NCBI GenBank assembly: GCA_003313425.1
Contig: NHZP01000008.1
Span: 930,001 to 994,000 of the forward strand
Reading direction: 5' to 3'
From: Pseudopyrenochaeta lycopersici
Lineage: Eukaryota; Ascomycota; Dothideomycetes; Pleosporales; Pseudopyrenochaetaceae
DNA: 64,000 bases
Of this stretch, positions 11,792 to 23,827 are shown piece by piece. The notes beneath the pieces are model-generated. The model saw nothing but the letters and a program-made list of their open reading frames with translations. It did not search any database and was not told the DNA's origin. Each line of letters opens with the position of its first letter. The first letter of the stretch is position 1. The translations under genes and the position numbers were made by a program.

Positions 11792-13252
11792 TTAGATCTC
11801 TCTGAAAGCGACCTCCTCCGGTAAGCGGAAGCTGGCACAGAACATCCTTTTCTTCGGCGCGACATCCCTCACATCCCAGATCGTGACATCTGGTGTCTCT
11901 GGGGTGATCTCGTACTGGATCTGCCTACTAATTTCTTCACAAATGCCCTTGATTTCTGCCACGTTGTCGTCACTCTTGGTGCTGAAGCAGTGCACGTGAA
12001 TCATTGGGAGCTTGTGCTCAGTGAGGAGCTTCTTGATCTCCGCAGCTGGCATGCCGGGGACGTTGGAGTACAACCCGATGAAGGACGGAAGGAAGGTAAT
12101 TGCGGAAGCTGGGAGATTCATGACGTAGTGTGAGAAGATGGGTGGCTGAACCAGCGTTTTGACCGGGTCTGGTCTCCTATTGTTTTCCGGCGCAGATCTT
12201 GAGAACTTGGTCTTGGGGTAGATGGCGACAGAATGCTCGCTCTTGAGCAGGTCGGCGGATGCCTGCCGTATGAATTTTGCGCCATCCGTGTTATGTGACT
12301 TTACAAAATCTCCCACTTTGTTGATCTTGATGTTGTCGACTAGTGACTTGTAGCTCTCTGGGTTGAGATCGTTGGCCCAAACGAAACACTTCTTCTTCCC
12401 ACTCGGCACAGCGAATGGTCCTACACCCGCCATGACATCACAAATCGCCTCGCCTTCTTTGAACAAATCACATACACGTTCGTGCTCAGTATGTAGCCTC
12501 GTATTCCAGTAGACCTTGGCAAAGTCAAACTTGAAGGTGCAGCCTTGCTCACGCAGTTCGACGTTCATGTCATCTTCCCCATGCAGGACCTCATACTGAA
12601 ACGTCCGGAAAGCACTCTCAGTTCCTACGTTGTCGAGCTTATTGATCACCGTCTTCACCATGGGGTTCTTGTCGGCGAGCACAGTCGCAATTAAGTGCTT
12701 ATATGGCCAGTATCGTTCGCGTAGGTTGAGATGCGCTACGTGACCGGCTAGAGAGAAGCCCTGGGGTATCTCATCGTCATTCTTCTTTTCAGGTGGGGGG
12801 ATGATTGCAGAGGTGATTTCGGAATAAGTGAAGTAGTCGTAGTCGAGCTGTAACTGGTACGGGACGACACCGAGCGTGCCATCCTTCTCGAGGTCGCGTA
12901 GCTTAGGACTCCACGTTGTGCGATCTGCCTATTGTTCAGACTCAGCATACAAAATAATCGACGCTCGCCAATACGTACCAGTGGGAACGACTTCTGACCG
13001 CAGGAGCAAGCATTTGCCCCCCTTCTGTGCTCGTTCGCTATCTGGGTCGACTCTTATAGGATCTATGCGGTTGTTGACGAGTGCGTCCCGACTCGCGGTG
13101 AGCTCCTTCCGGCATCGCGAGATATCCTTGTTGTTAAATATGCGGGCGGCGGAGGTGGGGATTGTCTTCTGGAAGAAAGCGCGGTCCAGCACCTTCATGG
13201 CGCGGTTCATTGGCGGGGCGAACATGTCGTCCGAAGAGCCGGCTGAGGACAT
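11792..13252 (-). CDS. TRM5: tRNA (guanine-37-N1)-methyltransferase
   Basis: Exons run 13252-12979 and 12924-11792, giving 468 residues. The 54-nt intron has donor GTACGT and acceptor GGCAG. Trm5 methylates N1 of G37 next to the anticodon using S-adenosylmethionine, which prevents +1 frameshifting. Visible hallmarks are the N-terminal block NRAMKVLDRAFFQKT, the catalytic/AdoMet region (CDVMAGVGPFAVP, then VWANDLNPES), and the NLPA motif (VMNLPASAITFL) that approaches the target base. The end (DVRDVAPKKRMFCASFRLP) is also typical. The first ATG in frame is at 13252, and a second is at 13225 before FAPPMNR, the more conserved start. The frame stays open upstream to a GTG at 13384 with a basic leader, relevant because yeast Trm5 also acts in mitochondria. 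It is divergent from the kinesin gene. Confidence 0.93.
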
Positions 13253-13769
13253 GGACGGCTGTGTGGCTTGAGTCGCAATGTTGCTGGGGTGGAGTCTTAT
13301 GTTCGAAACTTTTTTTTTGGGGAGATTTCCAGGAGCAATGACGCAGGGTTCAGCAAGCAGGTACTTTCGAGATGCCGGCAACACTGCTGAAGTTTGCTGA
13401 GGCCCCTTGGTGTGGTTGCGATATATCTCTCACTGCTTGCAATACAAAGTGTGACTCCTTGGTTCAAAGTGGGCGAGGCCTTCTGCACCCGTTGGCTGGG
13501 ATATCCCGACGGGTAGGCCGCTGCAGGGCTGGCAAGGATTCGCGCGTAATCTCGACAAGTTGGCTTTGACCGCGATTCAACAACACCGCACTCTCCGCCC
13601 AAATCACCCACCTCCTGAGCCACTTCGAGTCCCTCAGACACCCTCGACGTGCCATGAAGCCCCACAGATTCCGCGCATGACCGCAGTACATAACTTGAGC
13701 CGTGCACTGGCCGCTCTTCTTCCACTCCTCGCCGCAACCCTGAGCAAGAAATAGTTTGTCGCCGTCACC
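13253..13769. promoter_or_regulatory. Shared upstream region of TRM5 and kinesin-3
   Basis: 517 bases between divergent start codons. A run of T near 13311 and pyrimidine-rich stretches towards the kinesin ATG look like ordinary fungal promoter and leader sequence. No specific site can be assigned. Confidence 0.4.
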
Positions 13770-16700
13770 ATGGCGTCTGGAGGAGGAAATATCAAGGTGG
13801 TGGTGCGGTGTAGGCCTTTCAATGGGCGAGGTATATCTCTCCAGTCTCGTGGAGCTGAATGGTGTCTAACCGTGCCCAGAAACCGCACGCAATGCACAGT
13901 GTATTGTGCAGATGAAGGGTGACCAAACCATCCTCGTCCCCCCGTCAGATGTCAAGGGCAAAGCCGCCAAAGCCGCTGCCGAGGGCACAAAAACATTCGC
14001 TTTCGACAAGTCGTACTGGTCCTTCGATCGCAACGCTCCAAACTATGCTGGCCAGGACAACCTCCACGAAGACCTTGGAAAGCCGCTGCTCGACAATGCC
14101 TTCCAGGGGTACAACAACTGTATTTTCGCGTACGGTCAGACGGGTTCGGGAAAGTCATACTCGATGATGGGATACGGACAGGAGTACGGCATCATCCCAA
14201 AGATTTGCCAGGACATGTTCGAGAGGATCAAAGGGGTCCAGCAGGACCAGAATGTGAGCTGCACGGTCGAAGTGTCATACCTCGAAATCTACAACGAGCG
14301 CGTCCGCGATCTCCTAAACCCATCGAACAAAGGCAACCTCCGTGTACGAGAGCACCCCTCGACCGGTCCGTACGTCGAAGACTTGGCGAAGTTGGTGGTC
14401 CAGTCCTTCTCGGAGATTGAGAACTTGATGGACGAAGGAAACAAGGCCCGTACCGTCGCCGCGACCAACATGAACGAGACATCCTCCCGATCGCACGCCG
14501 TCTTCACACTTACCCTCACCCAAAAACGCCACGATGTCGAAACCAGTATGAGCGGTGAAAGGGTTGCAAAGATCAGTTTGGTCGATCTGGCAGGATCAGA
14601 ACGAGCTCAGTCTACTGGCGCAACCGGTGCACGATTGAAGGAAGGTGCAGAAATCAATAGATCGCTTTCAACGCTCGGCCGTGTCATCGCAGCGCTGGCC
14701 GACTTGTCTATGGGATCGAAGAAGAAGATACAAGTACCGTACCGAGACTCGGTCCTGACATGGCTTCTGAAGGATTCTTTAGGAGGAAACAGTATGACGG
14801 CCATGATCGCGGCCATCTCACCTGCCGACATCAATTTTGAAGAGACGCTGTCAACCCTCCGATATGCGGATTCTGCAAAGCGAATTAAGAATCACGCCGT
14901 CGTCAATGAGGATCCTAATGCACGCATGATCAGAGAACTCAAAGAAGAGCTTGAAAAACTTCGCTCCCAGCTGACTGGCGGTGGCTCGACTGGTTCCAAC
15001 GGGATTGTGGAAGAGCAGTACGCACCCGATACGCCTCTCGAGAAGCAAATCGTTTCAATCACTCAGGCAGATGGGACAATCAAGAAGGTTTCAAAGGCCG
15101 AGATTGTGGAGCAGCTCGGTCAGTCTGAGAAACTTTACAAGGATCTAAACCAAACATGGGAGGAGAAGCTTGCAAAGACCGAGGAGATCCACAAAGAGCG
15201 AGAAGCTGCTTTAGAAGAACTCGGTATCAGCATTGAAAAGGGGTTCGTTGGCTTGTCAACACCCAAGAATATGCCCCATTTGGTGAACTTAAGTGACGAT
15301 CCACTCTTGACCGAGTGTCTAGTCTACAATTTGAAACCGGGAACGACGACTGTAGGCAATTCAGACGTTGATGGACAGACTGCACAGATACGTCTCAACG
15401 GCTCACAAATCCTCGCTGATCACTGCGATTTTGAAAACGTAGATGGCAAGGTGACTGTGATACCCAAGGAAACTGCAAGCGTTATGGTGAACGGCGTTCG
15501 GATAGACAAGCCACGGTTACTGAAAAGCGGCCACCGCATTATCCTAGGCGACTTTCACATTTTCCGGTTTAACAATCCACAGGAGGCAAGAGCCGAGCGC
15601 GCAGAGGTAGGATCGAGCCTCCTTCGGCATACAGTCACCGCCGGCCAGCTCAACTCTCCATCGCCTGCGCCACGGCCTGGACATAACAGATCATTCAGTA
15701 CCATTAGTGTAGCAAATTCCGACTTCGACCCCGACAGTCCTAGAGCTGGATCGCCGGCCTTCTGGCAACGTGGTCGTGAATCCGAGTTCTCGTACGCTCG
15801 GAGAGAAGCTCTGACTGCATGGTTGGGGCCAGATAAGCGAATTGAGAATCTACCAGACGAAGACTTTGAAGCGCTCTTCGAGGATCTTAATAGGCTACGC
15901 GAAAACCGAAAAGCACGCCCAGAAAGCCGTATATACCTGAGCGATGAAGACATGGATTCGATGTCTTCATATCCCGTGCGGGAGAAGTATGCATCTGGAG
16001 GCACTCTCGACAATTTTTCGCTTGATACAGTGTTGACAATGCCTTCCACACCACAGCAGGAGGGCAGCGAGAAAATGCAAGAGATCAGAGAAGACATGCA
16101 AGAAAGGTTGGACAACCAACGGAACGGCTTCGAGCAAAAGTTGAAGGCGGACGAAGAGGCCAAAATGGAACTGGAGGAGCTGCGCGCAGCCAAGGAAGAC
16201 ATGCAGAAGCAACTCCAAGAACAAAAGGAAGCATTCCAGCGCCAACTGAGGGAACTTGGGCATGAACCAACACCTGAGACCAATGGAGAGCCCGCCACAC
16301 AAGAATCGAATGAGAAGCAACTTGATCTGGTGAAGACCGTTTTCCAGCAATGGCGGCGACGGAAATACGTCACCATGGCGGAGACTCTTCTTCAAAACGC
16401 AGCGTTACTAAAGGAATCTCAAATCATGAGCCAGCAGATGGACAAGCGCGTCGTCTTCCAATTCTGTATCGTCGATGTTGGCCACACCGTTCCTTCCTCA
16501 TACGATCTGGTCAACATGGGTATTCCGGGCGAAGACGACGACTTCCTTGACAACCAGTCTAAGCCTTGCGTTGGCGTCCGCGTGATTGACTTTAAAAACG
16601 AAGTCATTCACTTATGGTCACTGCAAAAGCTCCGTCAACGCGTAAGGCGCATGCATCAAATGCACCAGTACATGAATCGGCCTGAGTACTTTCAGCACTT

Positions 16701-18654
16701 CAATCCAGAGTCGCCCTTTTCCGATCCTTGTATGCCAGAGTTCTCACGGATCGGCGATGTTGACGTACCGCTTGCTGCTGTCTTCGAATCTAGGGTGCGA
16801 GATTTCAGCCTTGATGTTATATCTCCTTATACAGCAAATCCTATCGGTATTATCCGGCTTTCTCTGGAGCCATCATCTGCAGAAGCCCCATCGACGACAT
16901 TGAAGTTTAACGTTGGCATGCACGAGTTCGTTGGCTTCCCGGAACGAGAAGGTACCCAAGTGCATGCAGTGCTCTTTGTACCTGGCATTTCAGATGAAAG
17001 CGGCGCAACGACCACGACCTGGATTACTGATTTTGACGAAGGTCCTATCCGCTTCGAAAGTGTACACAGCATGAGCCTGCCTTATCCCAGCCCTCGTGAC
17101 ACGTTTCTCCGCGTTTCGATTTTCGCAAAAGTCACTGATATTCATCTCGACAAGCTGCTCAGCTGGGACGATATGCGTGATTCAGCCGAGAAGCCTAAAC
17201 AAAAACGCCGTAATGCTCGGTTACCTGAATCGGAATTCTATACAGAAGACATGCATGACATTTTCTCGCGTATTCAAGTACAAGAGATCACTGACGATGG
17301 TACGTATCAGCCTGTTGAAGTCACGCAAAGCAACGCTATGGATGCAGGCGTATACCAGCTTCACCAAGGTCTGGCACGCCGCATTGTCGTGAATCTTACC
17401 CATACTTGTGGCGAGACTATTCAGTGGCAGAACGTCACATCGATGCGAATGGGTCGCATACGCCTGATCGACGCCTCCGGCAACGCTCCTGGGATCGACT
17501 CTCCTGTGAAGGAAGTGCCTATAGACCTGGTCACACCAACGGTTGTGAGAGACAACGCGGACGGAACCACAAACGTGAAGTTTGTCGGACGATGGGACAG
17601 CACCGCACACGGCTCTCTTCTTCTCGACCGTGCAACTCAGGACAAATACCGCGTTCAAGCAACACTCCTATTCAACGTCGCATCTTCCAAGCTCATCGAA
17701 CCAATGGTCTTCTCCCTCGACCTATCCCTCCAAATCCGCAGTCGGGCATATGTTCGTCAAACGTCACTATTCTCGTTAGCCAGCATCTGGAACACAGTTA
17801 AGATTGTACACTCCACCGTCGGTATTTTCAACGTTGCCATTCGCCCTACTTCTGTGAAACGCGCAACAGATCTGTGGCGCATGAACACGAAGGATGACTA
17901 TATTAAAGGCGAAGAACAATTAGCAGGATGGACCCCTCGGGGTGTGTCGCTGGTACGGGACTTCATTGCCGTCGAGAAGCGGAAACGAAGGATTGCGGAA
18001 GTGGAAACGGCGCGGTCTGTTCTTTCCTCCAAAGCACTCAGTGTCTCTACCTCAACGTCTCCAGTTTCGACTTCCGAACTCGGGGACGGGCAGAAGGCAC
18101 TATTACAGCGTGTGGTCGACCTATGGACAACCAAGAAAGCACCAGCAGAGATCATCTTGAACCCGACGAATCTCGAACCTCCAACTAACGGCGCTGCCTT
18201 CGCCCCTCGATCAGCCTCACCATTGCCCACTCCAACCCCCAGTCTCACAGCTACCGTGCGCTTCGTATCAAAGAATCCCAATCTAATGAAAGCCTCGTAC
18301 CTCCTTATGCCTGACCAGACGAACACAAAATGGGTGCGGCGGTACGTTGAGCTGAGGAAACCATATATGCATGTATACTCCGTGGATGGGGATGAGATCA
18401 ATGCGGTCAATATATCCACTGCAAGAGTGGATCACTCGCCGCAGATTGCACGGCTCCTTGGTGGGCAGCAGAGTAACACCAACGGAGCGAATGGGAGCTC
18501 TGCGCATGGAGCTCAGAAAGATACAGTATTCGCTGTGTTTGCACGCAGCAATACATACATCTTCCGTGCGAGAAGTGAGAGGGAGAAGATTGAATGGATA
18601 CTCCGGCTCGATCAAAGCTACTTCTCGAGCGAGGGTAGTGAGGAGTCCGGTTGA
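13770..18654 (+). CDS. uncA: Kinesin-3 motor, UncA/Unc104/KIF1 type
   Basis: Two exons, 13770-13830 and 13880-18654, giving 1611 residues, close to the usual length of fungal UncA. The short first exon encodes MASGGGNIKVVVRCRPFNGR, the start of the motor. The ATPase motifs are intact: P-loop GQTGSGKS at residues 106-113, switch I NETSSRSHAVF and switch II LVDLAGSE. Behind the neck (coiled coil after RELKEELEKLRSQL) comes an FHA domain (TTVGNSDVDG... MVNGVRI... GHRIILGDFHIFRF, about residues 510-600). Next are a second coiled coil (about 770-830), the KIF1B/DUF3694 regions, and a C-terminal PH domain (LMKASYLLMP... WVRRYVELR... KIEWILRLDQSYF, about 1490-1605). This is the plus-end-directed carrier of endosomes and vesicle precursors in hyphae, with the PH domain binding phosphoinositides on cargo. 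A perfect hairpin lies about 130 bases after the stop. Confidence 0.95.
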
Positions 18655-19096
18655 AAATGGAAAGAGCCACGCCAATCTTTAATGATTCGCATGAGCTTGA
18701 ACAACAAAATGACGATTGGACATGTACGGATGGCACTTTGTTTGGTCTGATCTATAATTCCTTGTGTCTAATACTTTCGCTCACGCCGGCTGAAGAGCGC
18801 AGCCGGCGTCTCCTTTGTCACACATTGGCGTTGGATTACTAAGCTCTTTCCTTTGGATACCCAGAGCAGTATGTGCTCGTTTGGCGCGATCATTTCACTA
18901 GGAAGATCTGCCCATTATTATAACTGAATCTAAAATCTAGTACTTACCAAATATCTTCATCTATGGGCCAGTGACGAGGACTAACGGTGCTATCAGGAAT
19001 ACCCCCTACTACGTGAATAGCTGCGGGATGGGAAGAAGCATAATGCAAATCTGCTTGTGCACAAGTACTGATCATGCGTACATCAACACAGCCTGA
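18655..19096. other. Convergent 3' flank between kinesin-3 and M28 peptidase genes
   Basis: 442 bases with no supportable gene. It contains the perfect inverted repeat listed separately at 18783-18809 and otherwise AT-rich 3' UTR-like sequence. Confidence 0.4.
18783..18809. repeat. Perfect 10-bp inverted repeat with 7-nt loop
   Basis: ACGCCGGCTG at 18783-18792 is followed by the loop AAGAGCG and by the exact reverse complement CAGCCGGCGT at 18800-18809. The GC-rich stem would be very stable in RNA of either strand. It lies 129 bases past the kinesin stop codon, so on the plus strand it would sit in the 3' UTR. Confidence 0.85.
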
Positions 19097-21432
19097 CTAT
19101 GCTGATACCAACTTCTCACTAGCCTTATGAATCGCATCTGTCAGCCATAGATTCCACTCCCGGCAGAGTGGAAAGTTCCTATCCTCCAGTGCCTCAATGC
19201 TTCCTGGCAGCGTCTGCGCTCTGTACCCATCATTTCTATTTGGGGCATACAGCGCATTTTTGTAAAACGGTCTGGCGGGAAGGCCCTCCTTCCTGACAAA
19301 TAACCTCTGCATATCACGCAACAGCCCGTTGACCTTGCTGACTCTCTTCCCATCGTCCAAGAACGACTTCGACTGCGTAAGATCCACGAAGTCGGATGCG
19401 ATGCGTTGGAACTTTTTGGCTGCTGCGTCGAGCTCGCTGATGTTGATCTGACGCTGGATGTTCCCGTAGTCCTTGTCGATGCCTAGAGTCATGCCGATGA
19501 GATCGCGGACCCAGTAGTTGATGTTTCGCGCGTATGCGTCCATGTCGAAGGGGATTAGGGCGTCGTCGGCGAGGTGGTAGGCGAGGAGAGAGATGTATTG
19601 CCCTACTGTAGCGTGTATACTGAAGTCCGGGTCGATGAATGTCTTCATCCAATGGTAGGAATCATAGTTGCTGTGGTAGTGATACACGGATGTATTGCGA
19701 TGGGCGTCCATGCCGAAGTCAAGGACGCCGATGCCCAGCTGGAGGAAGGCGGTGTAGTCGCTTCCGCTGCCTAGGTTGGTGAAGCCGTTGTCCTCTGGAC
19801 GGAATTGGTAGAGATCGTACCAGGCATCGTATAGGGTTCGCTTGCCGTATATAACCTTCTTCATGACTTCGAGGGCGAGGCCACGTAGCTCAGAGGTTGC
19901 TCCAGCGCCTGGAAGAGGGCCTGCTACTGCAATGTCGATATTCAAGTAACTGATAGCCGTGCCAGAAAGCCAGGGTGCGTATTCTTCAACCCATTCTGTT
20001 GAACCGACTAGGGCGTATTCTTCGGCGTCCCAGGAGGCAATGACACTGCCCATGAATGTCAGTCTAGTGCTTGATCAAAGGAGCTATAGTAACCAACATA
20101 TTGCGTCGTGGCTTCCAACCCGTCTTCAAAAGTTCCCCAAGAGCCCTTGTAATCTCTATCAAAATTGCGCTTCCTGAGTTTGGGTCTGCTGCTCCACCAA
20201 TGATCCATGCATCTCGATGGTTACCGATGATTATAGTCTCATCAGCATTCGTTCCATTGATGATGCCGATTACATTCCATATGGGAGTAACTCTTTCTTC
20301 CATAATATTCTTAAGAGAAAGAGTGACTCCGGGCGCAGGCCCAGTACTATACGTGGCGTTCAGACCACCTATCCACCCACCTCTATTGACAGTTCTACCG
20401 GTCACACCATGGCCATCTAGAGCTTTGAGTATAGGAATGGCATCACGGTAGGAGATGGGAAGAGACGGAATCTTAGGCAGGTTGGAGGGTTTACTTACAC
20501 GCTCAACGCCAACTTTGGACGGACGACCGGGAGTAGTGGGATCCCCAGGGTACAGGTGGATGTAGGCGACAGAACCTCGCTGTATTGAAGACGGCTGACG
20601 AGCTGGACCACCTTCTCGTTGTTAGTTTGAATTTCCATTAATAGCTTGTCAGAGTACGAGTTGATGGATACACACTTGGATACGCAAGTTGACCTTTCGC
20701 CTCTTGGGGCCCGTCGTCGCCAGGGTCAGAGAAGATAACAACACCAACCATGCCATGCGCTTCGGCATTCTGCACCTTCAAAGCTCGGAACGGACCACCA
20801 TACTTTGCGAGCGCAATCTTGCCAGCTAAGCTCACATTTGCTGCCCTCAGTGCTGCGAAGTCGTCTTTTTGGCCCAGTCTGCAATCTTGTCAGCCACATC
20901 TCAGACATGAGAAAGCAAAGTAGTAGTAGCACTTACCCAACATAAACATACTCTGCCTCCACCTCGCCAGTTTTAGAATATCCATGAAAGGCAGGCCAAG
21001 CTCCCTGATACCCCGTCGTCTCATCCTGCTTCAGTACATCTTCAAACATCTGCGCCTCATATACACTTCCATCACCCTGCTTCAACACCAGCTTCTGCTC
21101 TTTCGGGTAGCTAAGGAAAACCTCATACTCCACCAAGGATGCCGGAACACCATTTTCAGCCCATTTTCTAGCCGTGGCTTCGGCCATTGACTTGTTACAC
21201 CCGGCGAGATGATCTCCATGAGTGTAGTATGAGCTCCACTTATCAATCGAGGCCGTGGAGAAAGACGAATGCAGAATTATTTCTTCTTTTGTCCATGCTG
21301 GCGGAAAGGTCACGACTGTCGAGGCGCGAGAGGGAGGTCAAGGCTAGGCTCGTTGTCTAGTACGTGAAGTCCACGTTGGCAGGCCGCGGTCAGCTGCGCA
21401 ACCGCCAGGCCGAGCAGCAGGAATGTCGCCAT
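19097..21432 (-). CDS. Secreted M28 metallopeptidase, glutamate carboxypeptidase II-like
   Basis: Five exons: 21432-21375, 21315-20937, 20878-20676, 20611-20098 and 20045-19097, giving 700 residues. The protein begins with a signal peptide (MATFLLLGLAVAQLTAAC). A protease-associated insert (GKIALAKYGG, then GVVIFSDPGDDG) is followed by the M28 core. All two-zinc ligands known from glutamate carboxypeptidase II can be placed: His and Asp in GNHRDAW, the bridging Asp in GGAADPNSGSA, the catalytic Glu pair in SWDAEEYALVGSTEW, Asp in YLNID and His in YHYHSNYD. A transferrin-receptor-like dimerisation domain fills the C-terminal 150 residues. The family removes C-terminal acidic residues from small peptides; yeast Vps70 is a relative. 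The first intron (59 nt) is the least certain, but it is required because the signal-peptide frame and the following frame are both blocked by stops. Several NxS/T glycosylation sites support secretion. Confidence 0.88.
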
Positions 21433-21932
21433 GATTGAAAGAAACTTGGTAGCGAGGGAGTGCTCGAACCGATATAATGCGAGCAATCATGCGGCTGCAA
21501 GGGCGGGCTGTGGAGAATGCAAGAGTTTCCGCACCTTCCACGTACTTGAGATGCGAGCAAATGCCCACTGACCGGGTCCCCATCTGAGCAGGAGCATGTT
21601 ATATGCGTTTCGCTCCACCATGCCGTATGTGGAGTGTGGATGAATGGTACTGCATGGGTGTCTAAACAGCCGGTATTAACTGCGCATACTACATGTGGTG
21701 GGCCAGCTCGTATAGCAAACAGCGAGACCACCAGAGTAGCAGAACATCAGCTCATGACAAAGGTGTCCTGAAAACAACCCTCAGTCGATAACCCCCTACT
21801 TTGTCCTGTTAGTCTTCACTCAACATGTACACACAGACAGGCCAAGGACGAATGTCAGAATTATCACTCAGATTTGAATTACAAGTCGCTCATGGTAAAC
21901 TCGCTGATACACGCTCAGCCACGTTGGGACGC
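21433..21932. other. Intergenic region upstream of the M28 peptidase gene
   Basis: 500 bases holding the promoter of the leftward peptidase gene and the 3' flank of the PDI gene, which also runs leftwards. No gene is visible. Confidence 0.4.
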
Positions 21933-23538
21933 TTAGAGCTCATCGTGTCCGGGTTTGGTCTCCTCTAAGATCTCCTCTACTTCAATCTTGACTGGTTCTT
22001 GTTCTGCCACCTTTCCTTCTTTAGCCTCTTCTGTCTGCCCTGCTGCCAGTAGAGATTCGGGAATCTTCTCTTTCTTGCCCTCTCCCATGCGGATCACGTC
22101 AACCCACTGCTCTACATCCTCAAGCCCAAACGAGCTACCAGAGTACTTTTTGTACCATGCGCGCTTTCCATGTGTGGCAATGAGGTGAACTTGGTCACTG
22201 CTGCCGAGGCTCAGACTAGTGAGGAGGGAGGCGGCAATAGGGTTTGATGCAGTGACACCAACGAAGGGAAACAAATGTCTACCTGTAGCGTCATGCTTCT
22301 TGTGGATCGAAGCGAGCGATGTCAAGGCAGTTGCTGCATTCTCAGAGGTTTCGTCTTTGGGCAAAATAGCGAGAATGCAGGTCTTGCTCTTCTCATTCAG
22401 ACATAGGGATTGGAGCTCGGTCGACTCGGTAATGACGGGAATTGTGGGCTTAATCTCTTCCGCTGGGATGACAATTGGCTCTGGAGTGTCCTCATCTTTA
22501 AGATTCGGGTCGGGTGACTCGGTGGGAACAACGGGCTTCTCGACGGTCTCATCTGTGGCTGAGGCAGCGGCCGATGATGCTTCTGAGGATTTGTGGGAAG
22601 CGGATGCTTTGGCGAACTTGCTCGAGGATTTGGACTCCTTCTTCTTATCGTTCTTCTTAGCTTTTGCCTTCTTCTCCTTTGCGGGTGGGCAGTCGGGGTT
22701 TGGCGGAGCGACCTGAGAGAGGAATTCGACCATAGCTGCCTTCTCCACCTTGCCAGAATGCTTGATGGGGTCGTCTGACCCAGCGGGAAGGAGAATCAAG
22801 CTGGGGAACTCGGTGATTCCGTACTTTTCCACTGCGCCCTTCTCCGACTTCTTGACCTGGGCAACATTGACCAGGCCGGCGAAGTCAATCGCTAGTGCTC
22901 TCAGCGTAGCGCTGACTATGCCCTTTTCGCTGAATAAAATGGCCTTTGCGCTGTCCTTGTTCTCTTGGAGCCACTCATCCAGACTCTTGTCGTTCAACCG
23001 CTTGACGATGTTGGGTACCTTGTCCTTGACCGCGTCCACGATGCCCTTCGCCGAGCGTGGACCCTGGTAGTCTTCGACTGTAGGCTTTCCAGGCTTCTTG
23101 CTAGGCCGGACAATCTTGAGTGTAGGAAAGCCCTGTACACCCATCTGGCCGCAGAACGGCTTGTTCATCTCCTCGTCACAGTTGACGGCAGCGACTTTGG
23201 CGATTCCGGCGAGGGATTTGGCAGCCGTCTCGTAGGCGGGCTTGAGGTTTTTGCAGTGGCCGCACCATGGCGCGTAGAACCTGGGCACTGTTAGGATGGG
23301 GAGCAGAAGTTGGTAGGCGAATAGCTTACTCGACAATCTGACGCCATTGTTAGCTGGCCAGTCTCTTGTCATGTTTGTAAGGAGGACTCACAGAAGTGTA
23401 GTTGGACTTGGCAATCAGTCTGTCATAATCCATGCCGTTGATCTGGAGGACGGCAGAGTTCTTGCCGTACATGCTCTCGGCTTGAGCATTGAGGGCAATT
23501 GCGGCCGTGGCTGCCAGCAGAGTGGTTGTGCGCACCAT
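21933..23538 (-). CDS. ER protein disulfide isomerase with C-terminal HDEL
   Basis: Three exons: 23538-23392, an 8-nt microexon 23337-23330, and 23280-21933, giving 500 residues. Residues 1-20 form a signal peptide (MVRTTTLLAATAAIALNAQA). A thioredoxin domain follows with the redox site WCGHC at residues 57-61 (FYAPWCGHCKNLKPAYETAA) and the cis-proline segment GFPTLKIV. The second thioredoxin-like region (EFPSLILLPAGSDD) lacks a CxxC. A Lys/Ser/Glu-rich low-complexity linker separates it from a C-terminal region, and the protein ends in HDEL, the ER retrieval signal. This layout fits the Mpd1/P5-like PDI class, which forms and isomerises disulfides in secretory proteins. Both flanking introns (54 and 49 nt) have normal GT-AG ends. 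The gene diverges from VTA1 with 289 bases between start codons. Confidence 0.92.
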
Positions 23539-23827
23539 GTTTGAAGACTGGCCAAAGAGTGGATAGTTGGAAAGAGAAGAAAAGAAAATAACAGAGAGCA
23601 GCCCCGGGCGCTTATGTGTTGGGGCTCACATAATGTTGTTGCAAGTTGTCCTTTACCTGCGACTGAAGCTCTCGGGAAACTGATGGCCATAGCACCTACA
23701 TTGCGGGGCGCGACAGGGATCCCGCCTATGACCACATGCACGTCGACCATCTGCCTGGAGCTCCGCCAACGTCGCCATAGCCATTGCTTTCCCCTCCGCT
23801 CCCAGGCCGACGCCCACATCGAGCAAA
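23539..23827. promoter_or_regulatory. Short bidirectional promoter between the PDI gene and VTA1
   Basis: Only 289 bases separate the two divergent ATG codons, so both genes must share this promoter. I looked for a clear unfolded-protein-response element and could not assign one with confidence. Confidence 0.45.

Noticed and set aside
15555..16376. 273-codon minus frame within the kinesin gene
   Set aside because: Ser/Cys/Leu-rich shadow of the plus-strand coding sequence between the FHA and coiled-coil regions.
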